From Cyrtodaria siliqua (lineage: Eukaryota; Mollusca; Bivalvia; Adapedonta; Hiatellidae), in assembly GCA_037043455.1 (NCBI GenBank), contig JAWPHD010000298.1:248001-312000 (forward strand): a DNA stretch of 64,000 nucleotides. The letters run 5' to 3'. The translations under genes were made by a program, and so were the position numbers. Position 1 is the first letter of the stretch; every line of letters starts with the position of its first letter. Positions 46,471 through 57,866 of this stretch are shown here, piece by piece. The notes under the pieces were generated by a model. That model ran no database searches, was not told where the DNA came from, and saw only the letters and a list, made by a program, of their open reading frames with translations.

Positions 46471-46788
46471 GTTGGTTAAAATGGCGCCACACAAACACGT
46501 ATAACTATTACACATGTACACGTTTCGCAGGAATGATCATGGAAGATCGACATGGTGGCAACAAGCTCATATCAAGTCTATTGTAGGTGCACAAAACATC
46601 AGAGCTATGACCTTGGACATTTCGTGAAAACTGTCTACCCAAGTGAGTTGACATCCATGCAGGAGGCTTGCATTTCTCTTCATGATTTCTTGAAGATCAT
46701 CCCAACAGTCATTCGCTGTTAGAGCAACTGCAAAACTGACCCAAACGCATTGTGCTTTTCAATCAGCCTTGACTCTGCGTATAAATGC

Positions 46789-47214
46789 TCATGATGTGTG
46801 ACAGTCTGTGAAGCTGTATGGGTAGTACGTAGTAGATGTCAGACCCATTAATCTAAACAATTTATATCTCATTATCTTTCTCCTTTTATTAGCCATCCCA
46901 GATTCAAACAGGACAACTGCTTGCATTTCTGAAACAAATTGTATTAGTATGATCAGTACGTCTGTGTCAGGAGAATGTACCACATTGGTGCCGATTGTTG
47001 GTGACAATTTGCTTAAAAGAACACTGTGTATAATCATTCTGGTGTCTGCTTCCTCCTGTGATGCAAATAGATCTTCCTGATATTTAGCCATGCCAGTTTG
47101 TAAATCTTCACTGGTAAGCAGGAAACATCTTCTCCAGACATAGTTGATTTCACGTTGTGGAGCTTTGGTACATATTTGTCTGTGATAAATATCATTTAAG
47201 GCAAATGAATCCAC
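46789..47214 (-). pseudogene. TE-associated 'EADTR…PDTDV' protein fragment
   Basis: A 141-residue frame with FASQEEADTRMIIHSVLLSK, then VVHSPDTDVLIILIQFVS, then LFESGMANKRRKI. I recognise this combination from a multi-copy, probably transposon-derived protein family of invertebrates. The acidic residues suggest a nuclease-like fold, which is inference. The usual continuation '(F)TGCD' is altered to FTDCH at the end, so this is a decayed fragment. Function unknown. Confidence 0.6.
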
Positions 47215-47389
47215 TGCAACTGCAAATGAATGCAGAATCCTTAAACAATCATATTATTACACATTAGTATACCTTTTTTTTCCACATATAATCACATAAA
47301 TCACATATAATAGGAGTAACGTGTTCTGGACGTATTCCACCGGTCACAAATGAGATTTTTGAGCTGTATCTTTCTGTCATCATGTCATG

Positions 47390-47580
47390 ACTGGTCGGCC
47401 TGGTGTCAGTATAATGTGACTGGGTGGGATATCATGGCATGTATCTACGGTGTGGCAGAACTATACAGTTGCGGCTTAACTTAGCTGCTAGACACCGTCG
47501 TGGTATGACTAAAGAAAGATTGTTAGAAGCGACACACACACACACGTACGCACGCACGCACGCACACACACACATTTGTT
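47390..47580 (+). mobile_element. SINE tail and CA/CG microsatellite
   Basis: 'gtcagtataatgtgactggg', 'gatatcatggcatgt' and 'attgttagaagcgac' match 54440-54610. The copy runs into (AC)n/(GCAC)n at 47535-47575. Confidence 0.75.
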
Positions 47581-48285
47581 TGGTGTCCATATAACTTAGT
47601 GAGCAGACAGCAATATTAAATTACATCGGGTAGGGATAAAATAAAACATTTGAGTTTTGTTTTAAAAGCGGAATTAATACTTTAATTGACGAATTGTAAC
47701 AAAGTGAAGTAAATCATTATTAGTACAATTTCATTTTCAAATAAGCGTTTAATAGGATGTTTTATATGTAATTACCTTTTATTTATGTACCCTTTTACAA
47801 ATACTTATTTAATTATTATTTATTTAGTTATTGATTTTGATGATAGATATATTGATTGATTGATTGATCTATTTATATTAAGAAAAAGACCGTAACTAAT
47901 GGTTTACGAAATTGTGGCCCGACCTATTGGAATATTTGGCAATACAATTTGTTTAAACAAATGCATTTTAGCCAATTTGGAGGATGTATTTTTAAAACGG
48001 TAACGTATTTTATTAGAGGTCACGCCCTTATGCCCCCACAATCAGATGGCAAACATACTTCATTGTGTAACATATACCATACTCTTTCGGAAGATCATAC
48101 CCTTCAACATCCCCACGGGATTGAGTGGGGTCTATTGGTAGCTTGCTTAAGGTCTAATGATAATACATGGAGGTTTCCAGATGCGAACTCAATATTCACA
48201 AGTCGTTCTTTGCTCATATGGTCATTAATATTCCTCTGTCAAAGCTTACGTTATATAAAGCCAACAGTTCGGATACTATAGCAGC
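47581..48285. other. No gene recognised; contains an empty-site paralogue
   Basis: AT-rich. The stretch 48120-48190 ('ggtctattggtagcttgctt', 'aaggtctaatgataatac') is duplicated around the retroelement fragment at 49657-49966. Confidence 0.5.
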
Positions 48286-48810
48286 ATTGTGAACCCTATG
48301 ATGACGTCTACCTAAATCCTTATAGGACGGTAGCGTTTGATGTTTGTCTTTAATATTGTATTGTCGCGCCCTTAACGGTTTGTTATCTTGTTGCTCTGGC
48401 TTCTGGCATGTCAATGAGTACTTACTTTATGGTTTTCTATGCTTTTTTTTTATATTATATATACATGATCTGTTTTACTTATATTGCCTATTAACGCTGT
48501 CTTGTTTGTCAGAGATTAGCGGGGATATCTTTTTTTACACTGTCCCGTTTATTGGGATGACAATAGGGTAAGAGTGACGTTTGGTGCACCCTAGAAACTG
48601 GTTTAAACCCCAGCGGCCTTTTTTGCCTTTGCCACTGACCGTTCCAAGGCGGAATCCCTATTGTCAACCCTTGTGTGTTTGTGATGTCTTATATTGCCTT
48701 TTATTCATCTTTATATTATATAGTTGTTCTTTGTTTCTTTGTGCGTTTGTGTTTAACTGTCGTCCTTGAATGCTACTTTTTCTGTTCGATTTTTATTTCT
48801 ACTTATCCTA
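48286..48810 (+). mobile_element. Penelope-like 3' fragment, plus strand
   Basis: From 'gtgaaccctatgatgacgtc' through 'ccgtttattgggatgacaat' and 'ggtgcaccctagaaactgg' to 'ctgttcgatttttatttc'. Only the tail is present. Confidence 0.85.
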
Positions 48811-49009
48811 GATATTCACCTCCCGATTTCAAATGATTACATACACACTAAATATATGATAAGAGAGATGATTTTAACTTCGATGTCGTTAACTGTCCAC
48901 ATTTAGATAGCGATTTAACTCGTGCTAAATCATATGAGGTTATATCTCACTGCTCATTCGTTTGACTTAAATATTAGAAATCAACTGTATTGCAAATTAA
49001 CTTGTTCTG

Positions 49010-49400
49010 TAGGTTTGGCTTCTGCCTAGACACTGAGTACCTTCTAGGCAGCTTTATATGATTGTTTTTATTCATATATACATGAGCATCTCTTTGTTTT
49101 ACTAACATGTGTACTAATATCACCTATCAATGTTGCTTTATCTGTTTGAGAATATAGCCTTGTGGGATTTGTTTTATTAACAACGTCCTGTTTTCTATTA
49201 GGATGGAAATAGTTAGGTTTGTTTCATCCTAGAATCCGGTTTAAATACCAGGGGTCTATTTTACCACGGACCGCTCAAGTCGGTACCCATATTGTCAACA
49301 CTTCTAAATTCGCCTATATCACGTCGGCTTTATATTTATTACTATTAGATAAGTGATGTATTTCTCTTTTTGTGAGGTGTTAGAGAAAAAAAAGCGTGTC
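49010..49400 (+). mobile_element. Old, diverged Penelope-like tail
   Basis: 'gagtaccttctaggcagctt', 'tttctattaggatggaaat' and 'tagaatccggtttaaatacc' are recognisable but much more diverged than the other copies. It is partly duplicated at 49990-50330. Confidence 0.65.
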
Positions 49401-49490
49401 ATGAGTTTTAAATAGTTGCTCCAACTAGCTGTGCAATGTCCTTGTAACCGGGTACAGGTCAGTGGCTAATAATCGATTCCTAACCGTATG

Positions 49491-49563
49491 CCCTCGACAG
49501 CTCAGTTGGTAGAGCGCTGGTATGGTAAACCAGAGACCCTGAGTTCGAATCCCGGTTGAGGAA
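49491..49563 (+). tRNA. tRNA-Thr(GGT)-like sequence, possible pseudogene or SINE head
   Basis: A 73-nt cloverleaf can be drawn: D stem GCTC/GAGC, anticodon stem CTGGT/ACCAG with loop ATGGTAA (anticodon GGT, Thr), T loop TTCGAAT and acceptor CCCTCGA/TTGAGGA with one mismatch. Weaknesses are C instead of T at position 8, two weak or mismatched T-stem pairs, no CCA expected in eukaryotes and no T-run terminator directly after it ('aatattttttcatc' follows a few bases later). GGT is not a usual eukaryotic threonine anticodon, which favours a pseudogene or tRNA-derived SINE. Confidence 0.5.
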
Positions 49564-49656
49564 ATATTTTTTCATCACCTGTTATATCCTTATAGAGAAA
49601 AAGTAGGTATTTGTTCCCATTGGAGGGAGTGAGGTCTATTGGTAGCTTGCTTAAAG

Positions 49657-49966
49657 AAATATAAAAGATCGGACAGGGAAAGTAGCATTCAAGGAGGACA
49701 GTCAACCACAAAACACAGAAACAAACACGCAAACAGACAAACAAGAAGGCAAAAGTAATATTAAATGCAAACGACATCACAAACACAAAAGTGTTGACAA
49801 TAGGGATACCGCCTTGGAACGGTCAGTGGCAAAGTAGGCCACTCGGGGTTTAAACCGGTTCTAGGGTGCACCAAACCTCACACTTACCCTACTGTCATCC
49901 CATTAAAACGATACAGTGTAAATAAAGAAATGCCCGCCATGATCTAATCTCTAACCAACAAGGCAA
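49657..49966 (-). mobile_element. Penelope-like 3' fragment inserted into a duplicated site
   Basis: Starts at the shared 3' terminus (ataaaagatcggacaggg) and is 5'-truncated after 'ctaaccaacaaggca'. Its flanks, 'ctattggtagcttgcttaa' and 'taaggtctaattgtaatac', are contiguous at 48128-48165. This shows both that it is an insertion and where. Confidence 0.85.
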
Positions 49967-49989
49967 TTAAGGTCTAATTGTAATACATC

Positions 49990-50340
49990 GCGGTTTCTAG
50001 ATGGAAATTGGTGGTGCACCCTAGAATCCGGTTTAAATACCAGGGGTCTTTTTTTCCACGGACCGCTCTGTACCGATTCGGTCAACCCTTTTAAATTCAC
50101 GTCGGCTTTTTAACTTTAAAACATCTCATATTTTTTTCATCTTAAAAGTCGTTCTTTGTTTCTGTGTGTGTTTGTGGTTGACTGCCGTCCTTGACTGCCG
50201 TCCTTGAATGCTACCTTTCCTGTTCAGTTTTTACATCTACTTTTATTACTATTAGATAAGTGATGCATTTGCTCTTTTTGCGAGGTGTTAGAGGACAAAT
50301 AAATACGTGTCGTGATTTTTAAATAGTCCTTATAGAGAAA
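49990..50340 (+). repeat. Second copy of the diverged tail, with inserted 3' end
   Basis: Repeats 'tagaatccggtttaaatacc' and 'tattactattagataagtga' from 49230-49360. A Penelope-like 3'-end piece (50140-50235, with 'gactgccgtccttga' twice) is inserted. Confidence 0.65.
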
Positions 50341-51150
50341 AAGTGGGTATCTATGTAAATATGCAGAATATATAATTTACTCAGAGTCTATATATTTTAT
50401 ATTAATTGTATATAATTGAGCTTTGAGATTTTCGACCACTAAAGTTATAAATATTGATGACGTTCAAGACCACAAATTTCCTTGCGTTCGATATCAAATA
50501 ATGCTCCTTAACAAATTAATATCGGTGACTGTTTCTTCTATACCCATGCCGAGTTACTATAACATCAAAGTACTCAATAAATAGAGGCTACGGATATTTT
50601 AAATGAAATCTATCTCTTCTTAGTGATTTATGGAAATATATATATAACATCAAACACGGGAACATTGATGGATATCAGACGACAATTGACAACTCATAAA
50701 ACATGTTTCTAAAATTAACACACAATAGCAAGGAAAGTGTATTAGAGCAGTCACCAAGTTTGAAAGTGACAAACGTTGTTGGAGAGGTACGGAGGACACA
50801 GATGGTGAATTAAAACAAAACAGGAATGCACTATGGATAGAGAAATAAATCGGACTGTGTGGCTTACCGTCTAAACTGCAGGTATGGTGAAATTGTTTTG
50901 TTGATTTTTACGCAAAAATATATTTAATTTCCCAAAAATTGGGAAAGATGTCAAAAGGCTATGTAAAATAGCCTACATGTTTGATTCCAAAATTATTTTT
51001 CTCCCAAATACAACATATTTGCATAAACACGACTTTATGACTAGTTCCGTAACGCTTTGTTATTTCTTATTAATTATAGATTGTTTGCTTTGTGTCAATT
51101 AATATGGCGTATTTGCTTTTGCATTTTGGAAAAAAGAAATTTAATAAAAT
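50341..51150. other. No gene recognised
   Basis: AT-rich. 50620-50700 resembles 61760-61885 ('agtgattta.gg.atatata', 'atcagacgac.attgacaa'), so part of it is a dispersed repeat. Confidence 0.5.
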
Positions 51151-51154
51151 ACAA

Positions 51155-51590
51155 TTATTATATTGATATTTACAAACATCTTTTCAACAAAAGTACTCTT
51201 TATTGCAATTATTATATTGACATTTACAAACGTCTTTTCAAAAAGAGTACTCTTTATTGCAATTATTATATTGACATTTACAAACGTCTTTTAAAAAAAA
51301 GACTCTTTATTGCAATTATTATATTGACATTTATAAACGTGTTTTCGACAAAAGTACTCTTTATTGCAATTATTATATTGACATTTACAAACGTCTTTTC
51401 AAAAAAACTACTCTTTATTGCAATTATTATATTGACATTTACAAACGTCTTTACAACAAAGTACTCTTTTTTGCAATTATTATATTGACATTTACAAACG
51501 TCTTTTCAACAAAAGTACTCTTTATTGCATTTATTATATTGGCATTTATAAACATATTTTCAACAAAAATACTCTTTATTCGACTTTTGT
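51155..51590. repeat. 54-bp minisatellite, 8 copies
   Basis: 'attatattgacatttacaaa' recurs every 54 bp from 51161. Because 54 is a multiple of three, an open frame runs through it (NYYIDIYKRLFKKSTLYC per unit). I regard this as repeat-driven and not as a gene. Confidence 0.95.
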
Positions 51591-53330
51591 ATCTTTTTTG
51601 AGAGAAGTGGCATCGTTTTCTCAGTGCATAAGGCGTTGGCTCTGTCAAAGGCATATCGGATGGAAAGCATACATCATCGTTCATGTCATCTGCCTCTGGG
51701 GTTGCTGTACCAATATAACTTAATACAACGTTTTTAAAGGACGCATCAACTCATTTCGTTCATTCATCATAGTTACCAATTTCCTTTTGATGGGATGAAC
51801 TTTATTTACGCTGTTCTGTCAATATGGCACTGTATAAAGGATAATAGTGAGGTTGTGTGCTTCACTTCAGTGACGTTCGGGTTCTATTATTGTACCAACA
51901 ATATTTTTTTATTGAAAACTTGTTTTTTTTTATAAAACTAGTTGTGTCAAACTATCAATAATTGAGACAAATTGTCCTGTAGAAGAAACTCCGGCATCCA
52001 AACGCAATAGCATGGTAGTTCCGCTCTATACCACAACTAAATCATATACACTAATTAAATAGATAATGAACTCAGCACAGAGAATGGTGAAGACGGGGTA
52101 ATCGAACTGGGAAGGTCAAGTAGGCAATACGGCCTGTTGGTTAGATTAAATCGCTTTAATATGTAAAAATGCGATGTTATATGTTTATTCACGAGTTCTT
52201 AAAATACTCTTGATAGAATATACCTAAAATCAATTACGAGTTATCTTTTTGATTCTTAATTCGACACTCCAGTCTTGGGATTTGGTGTGGCTAGTTAAAG
52301 CCGTTTACTTTGTTTCTATAGAGTTTGGATTCTCAAAATATATAAGTTGTATATATACCTCGTCATCAGAAGGTTTAGACACGGTGTCCATTATTATGGA
52401 TCCTTTGCTTATTTGAAAACTATTTTGGATCCTTTTATATATCTATATAAAATTGGGTGAGTGAGTTTTGAGTCAATGAAGGAATAAAGTAATGCACATG
52501 TTGTTGTTTCCTTCATTTAGCCAAAAAACAAATGGGTGGCATGACTATATACTTCATTATGCAGTATTACTAAGGGTAATGCATGTTAATATCTGGAGCC
52601 GGTAGGGGGCATGTATTGCTATGCAATACTAGAGTATCTTGTTTTTATTTGCATGCGACTAAATACAAATGACATGCGACACATACATCTAGGTACTAAA
52701 TTTAACGATCAATCAACACTTCAAGATTGACGTGTACCCCGTAAAGAAGAAAGAAAAGAGACACAAATACGTCTCATCTCACATGTGGTAAACCATACCG
52801 AACATGGCTGGAAATGGAAACAAAACTAGTCAAATAAAGCAATATTGCAAGTACGCTTGTACTGAATTAAAATTATTATATTCAAGGACAAGAATATTCA
52901 AGGACAAGAAGTCGTTTCTGAAAGGTACACATGCTATTTTTTTCTTAACTCGCGGAATCCCGTTAGCTTTTTTCTATATAATCTGCACATCTGCTTAGTT
53001 CAAAGCAAATTGATTTTGCATTATATTGCAATAATAATAAATTTAAACATATGATAGCGAAGACTAAATTGAAAAATCCAAATCTTATTACCGTTTATTA
53101 TATACAATACAAGCACAATTAACGTCAACATGATACTGGATTAATAAACAACGGAGGAACTAATTTTAAGGTTGACATTTTTTAATACAGATTACCTCTA
53201 GATCTCTAGATATAAATGGAGAAAGTTAAGACATTGATCAAGCTCCTTCTGAATTGAGATTATTATATTATTTAGTGGGAACATATATAACATACTTTGT
53301 CTCAACAAAGAACGTTTTCGTGATTAGAAG
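51591..53330. other. 1.7 kb without recognised gene
   Basis: AT-rich. Short frames such as 52804-52998 have no family resemblance. 51820-51860 has a faint resemblance to retroelement tail sequence. Confidence 0.5.
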
Positions 53331-53334
53331 GCGT

Positions 53335-53510
53335 GCCGCAACCAAAATTGATGGACAAGTTATTTTATGGAGATGTAATCAATAAACTTTGGAAGTCTGA
53401 ATAGTTTACTGACCACTTTATCAAGTTAATCAGGAAATTCGTTAGGGAACGATACGACCCTTTAGTATTGCAACTCACTTCATGCTTGGTAATTGACCCC
53501 TCTTCATTCA
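53335..53510 (+). pseudogene. Diverged Penelope-like RT C-terminal fragment
   Basis: Translation gives KLFYGDVINKLWKSE, then HFIKLIRKFVRERYDPLVLQ and LTSCLVIDPSS. It aligns with FYGDVIYKLRK, VKLVKKFIKRGYDPIIL and TACLVVDP of the 17731-18939 enzyme. It is shorter and more diverged than the other copies. Confidence 0.75.
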
Positions 53511-53970
53511 TTGGAACTGTCAATGGCAAAAAATGCCGTTGAGGGTTTAAACCAGGTTCTAGGGTGTATCAAATCTCACTCTTACCCTATTGTCATCCCA
53601 ATAAAACGGGACAGTGTAAATAAAAATATCCCCGCCAGGTTATGTTCTCTAACAAACAAGGCAGCGTTACTAGGCAATATAAGTAAACATTAATGATAAT
53701 GTACATATAATATAAAAAAGCATAGAAAGCCAAGAAGAAAGAACTCAATGACTTGGCAGAAGCCGGAGCAACAAGAGAACAAACCGCTAAGGGTACGCCG
53801 AGACAAGATTTAAGACAAACATCAGACGCTACCGTCCTATGAGGATTTAGCTAAACGTCATCATAGGACCCACAATCTGTCCTGTCCTCGAACAGTCAAA
53901 GAGGAAAGCATAGTGGGGAACTGTAAATGAGTCAACCACTATACATGCAGTGCGTTACAATGAAGTCGAG
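53505..53970 (-). mobile_element. Penelope-like tail fragment, minus strand
   Basis: 'aaaccaggttctagggtgta', 'aataaaacgggacagtgtaa' and 'caatgacttggcagaagcc' are present in minus-strand order. It is joined head-on to the plus-strand RT fragment, giving an inverted junction near 53508. Confidence 0.8.
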
Positions 53971-54339
53971 CTCCAAGTGGGAAGATTTGAACGAAAGTAA
54001 AATGCTTATAATTAGAATATCACATATCCTTGATCCTTTAATGACCAGAAATAATAATAATCCCCCACTTCCAAAAAAATAAATAAAACGTTTATTATCA
54101 ATTTATCTGATTTAGGAATAGTTATACAATATTTAGCCCAATATTATAACAAAAGAGAGATATAATCAACAGCGAGTTTATCTATGTTCAATATGGGTGG
54201 TTGTTAAAGTGTTTTTTTTTTTATTCATTTAATTTGTTACCCCTATGAAGGGTGGTATTTTTCATTGCCTGTTTTCTCTATCCTTGTAGGGTTTACATGT
54301 GACACATAAAATCACATTTAAACAGTTTACTCTTTCCTC

Positions 54340-54612
54340 ACCGCGCAGGTAGCGTAGGGCATGTGCGAGGTGTTAAATTCGATCCCCGACCGGATCTAAC
54401 TAAATACTTCTTAAAATGGTTATAGTAGTTCCTTTACTTGACGTTCAGCACATAAAGAGCAGTTCTGGGACTGTTCGGCCCGATGTCAGTTTAATGTGAC
54501 TGAGTGGGGTATCATGTCACGTGACTGTGGTATTTCATAAAAAATTGAGCGCTGAGCTCACCGTCGCGTTAGACTTAATTTAAAGATTGTTAAAAGCGAC
54601 GTGAAACCTCTT
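54340..54612 (+). mobile_element. tRNA-derived SINE
   Basis: A B-box-like 'taaattcgatccccgacc' near 54374 is followed by 'gtcagtttaatgtgactgag', 'ggggtatcatgtcacgtga' and 'gattgttaaaagcgacgtga'. The tail matches 47390-47530. Confidence 0.7.
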
Positions 54613-55370
54613 ATATTAATACTTTTTCCCCCAACTGGGAACTGTATTTAAAATATGCGCATGAAAACGAGTCACATACGGAAAGGCCTGACTCAGTTTA
54701 TTTGGTGTCTTCAATAATGACCGGTATCACGAGTTCGTGATTTATTTTTATGGCCACTACAAGCCTTTTCAACTCAGTAGATATGACTCACTGTGAATGT
54801 CAGATACTAGTACGTGTACTGTAATATTCGTACTACCTTTACTACTGTTTACATTAGCTAACCAGATTTTCTCAATTGCAGCGATGACGCATCTTCTTTA
54901 AGTTGTCGAATGTCTTAAAGTAGCTACCCCGCCTACAACAGCCACATTAATTACAAAATATCTACACCATTTCTGAACTTACTGACGACGAAGAAGATAT
55001 ACATGTAGTTACACACAAACTATATAGACACAATATAAACGGCTTTAACCAGCCAGGCTAAGCTCCAAAATTGGACGTCGAATTAATAGTTACCAACTCA
55101 TAAATCATTTTAGGCATATTCAATTACGTGTATTTTAAGAACCCGTTAATCAATCTTTACTTTTATCAACACATATACATTATTATATGACCTGGGCAGA
55201 GTTTTGTTGTGTAATTTTGCCGTTAGTTGGCGGGATAGCTAAACATTATGTACATTCTGCTCTAGCTCTGCTCGAATGTTATTTGATGATATGTAATCGT
55301 ACGTTGTTTCGGGTGTAAATAGAATAACACGACGAAGAGTTCGTTAAATATATAAATAAATATTCTTGCC
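54613..55370. other. No gene recognised
   Basis: Mixed unique-looking sequence with no supportable coding frame. Confidence 0.5.
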
Positions 55371-55375
55371 TATGG

Positions 55376-55853
55376 TTTAGCAGACTTTATACAGATTATC
55401 TGTATCCAGAACGGTAAATACTCTGTAAAGAAACAATGTAAACATATTATCTGTATCCAGAACGTTATATACTCTGTAAACAAACAATGTAAACAGATTA
55501 TCGGTATCCAGAACGTCATATACTCTGTACAATGTAAACAGATTATCGGTATCCAGAACGTTATATACTCTGTAAATAAACAATGTAAACAGATTATCGG
55601 TATCCAGAACGTTATATACTCTGTAAATAAACAATGTAAACAGATTATCGGTATCCAGAACGTCATATACTCTGTAAATAAACAATGTAAACAGATTATC
55701 GGTATCCAGAACGTTATATACTCTGTAAATAAACAATGTAAACAGATTATCGGTATCCAGAACGTCATATACTCTGTAAATAAACAATGTAAACAGATTA
55801 TCGGTATCCAGAACGTCATATACTCTGTAAATAAACAATGTAATCACACTCAA
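55376..55853. repeat. 51-bp minisatellite, about 9 copies
   Basis: 'cagattatcggtatccagaa' recurs every 51 bp, with one shorter unit near 55515. As 51 is divisible by three, two minus-strand frames stay open (for example TFWIPIICLHCLFTEY per unit). They are overlapping frames over the same DNA and are not taken as genes. Confidence 0.95.
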
Positions 55854-56279
55854 GATCTTGACAATATTAACATAAACATAATGGAATAAAATAGAATAGT
55901 GTTACTATGTTCTCTAATCAAATATACATCACATACCAACAATTATACAGTACACATTATCATACTAGTTATTCAAATGTGTTATGTGTCTATTAAATAT
56001 ACATGCCACAGTGGTCGTTCCTAACATTGTGGTTTAAAAAAACATGGCCGCTCAAGAAAACAACAATACATACATTTTACCCTTACTCTAGACAATCAAG
56101 ACTAGATGTAATTTTCGTCCGCCAATCTCTCTCAGTGGTGCAGGTAGTCAGGTTAGGTGCTGAGAGACATGCAACATGTTAATAAGCTGACAGATTGTCC
56201 ATCACATTTAAAACACAATTCAGCGCGAGAAAAACATATCAAAATGCAGAACGAATGAACATTATTCGTTTCAGCCACA

Positions 56280-56720
56280 ACATTTTTTTAAAAAAAAACA
56301 CTTTATTTTGCTTGCACTCCTTCATTTCCAAATCGATTTTTACCGAACTCGGTCAGATTGTGAATACTGTTTTAATGAAAGCACAGATGTTTAAAAATAT
56401 AGCTGGACTCCATAATTGCGGTCCTTGAATTAACTAGAAATGCTATATGTTTGCTTGTTATATCGCTAGCTTGAAGAAAGCGTGGACAAGTTAAACAACT
56501 AGTCATGTTGGACTAAAACAGCAGAGTTATGACCCTTGAATTATTCTTTTAAATAACAAGCCCTCTAGCTCTTTCATTTTAATCCGATCTTTTCCAGCTT
56601 GATAATTTTTTTATAAAACCTTTTAGAGCATGGGCACTTTTTTTCTCCCGATGAGATAACAGTCATTACGAAGCCTTATAGTCTTAAATAGGCCCTGTTG
56701 GGAGTCTTGTTTAAAATAAA
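56280..56720 (+). repeat. Degenerate copy of the ~162-bp repeat family
   Basis: 'gcagagttatgacccttgaa', 'gatcttttccagcttga' and the ending 'ggccctgttgggagtcttgt' are diverged versions of phrases in 9963-15775. Confidence 0.65.
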
Positions 56721-56734
56721 ACGGCTTGAATTTA

Positions 56735-56900
56735 TATATACATGTTCATTTTTTGTGTTTTACTTTTATCGTCTATTAATGGTATTGCTGCCGAGTTTTC
56801 TATTGGGATGGCAGTAGGGGAAGAGCGAGGTTTAGTGCACGGTTGAACTTGGTTTGTACTCCCGGTGGGAGTTTTGTCACTGACCTTTGGCGCGTGCGCG
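56735..56900 (+). mobile_element. Penelope-like tail fragment
   Basis: 'ttatatatacatgttcattt', 'ctattgggatggcagtaggg' and 'cgaggtttagtgcac' in plus-strand tail order. Confidence 0.65.
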
Positions 56901-57189
56901 CCCAACCCCCAACCACTCCTAAAATCTGACCAAGTATATTTACGCCTGCCATAAAAAGGCATACGCACCCCATATCCCTAAACTATGGCAAAATAAGTTT
57001 TTTTGCTTGTTAACTCAATAAAGAGTTAGGCCCCCCTAAAAAAATGGCACACAAGGTTTTATTTTGTTTGTTTTTTGCTTGACAACCTATTTTTAAAAAA
57101 CTTACGCCCCCACCCCCACTTATCATGAACTATGAAATCCTGGATCCGCCCCTCTGTTGTCAACGTATGTTTGTTGCGTCACATACTTT
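56901..57189. other. No gene recognised
   Basis: Contains C-rich 'cgcccccacccccactta' and 'ggatccgcccctct', often seen at element ends; not assigned. Confidence 0.4.
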
Positions 57190-57866
57190 GATTCTATTAT
57201 CCTTGTAACTTGTAATTGTTGTAGGTTATGTATTTATCCTTGTAATTGTTGTATGCTATGTAGGTATCGTTGTAATTGTTGCATGTCATGTATTTATCCT
57301 TGCAATTGTTGTATGTCATGTATTTATCCTTGTAATTGTTGTATGCTATGTAGTTATCCTTGTAATTGCTGTATGTTATGTATTTATCCTTGTAATTGTT
57401 GTATGTCATGTATTTATCCATTGTTGTATTTCATGTATTTATCCTTGTAATTGGTGTATGTCATGTATTTATCCTTGTAATTGTTGTATGTTAAGTATTT
57501 ATCCTTGTAATTGTTGTAGGCTATATATTTATCCTTGTAATTCTTGTATATTAAGTATTTATCCTTGTAATTGTTGTAGGCTATATATCTATTCTTGTAA
57601 TTGTTGTATGTCATGTATTTATCCTTGTAACTTGTAATTGTTGTAGGTTATGTATGTATCCTTGTAATTGTTGTATGCTATGTAGGTATCCTTGTAATTG
57701 TTGCATGTCATGTATTTATCCTTGTAATTGTTGTATGTCATGTATTTATCCTTGTAATTGTCGTATGCTATGTAGTTATCCTTGTAATTGCTGTATGTTA
57801 AGTATTTATCCTTGTAATTGTTGTATGCTATGTATTTATCCTTGTAATTGTTGTAGGCTATGAATG
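57190..57866. repeat. 30-bp minisatellite, about 22 copies
   Basis: 'tttatccttgtaattgttgt' recurs at ~30-bp spacing. A multi-unit block is itself duplicated: 57201-57400 and 57623-57822 match unit by unit, including the 'ccttgtaacttgtaattg' variant. Frames in both directions stay open over parts of it (YPCNCCMLCI / NNYKDKYMTY repeats). Confidence 0.95.

Noticed and set aside
51057..51488. 143-codon repeat protein
   Set aside because: 54-bp minisatellite; no conservation of codons above that of the DNA unit.
55370..55853. Two overlapping minus-strand frames of ~150 codons
   Set aside because: Both are translations of a 51-bp minisatellite in different frames; no start context or family.
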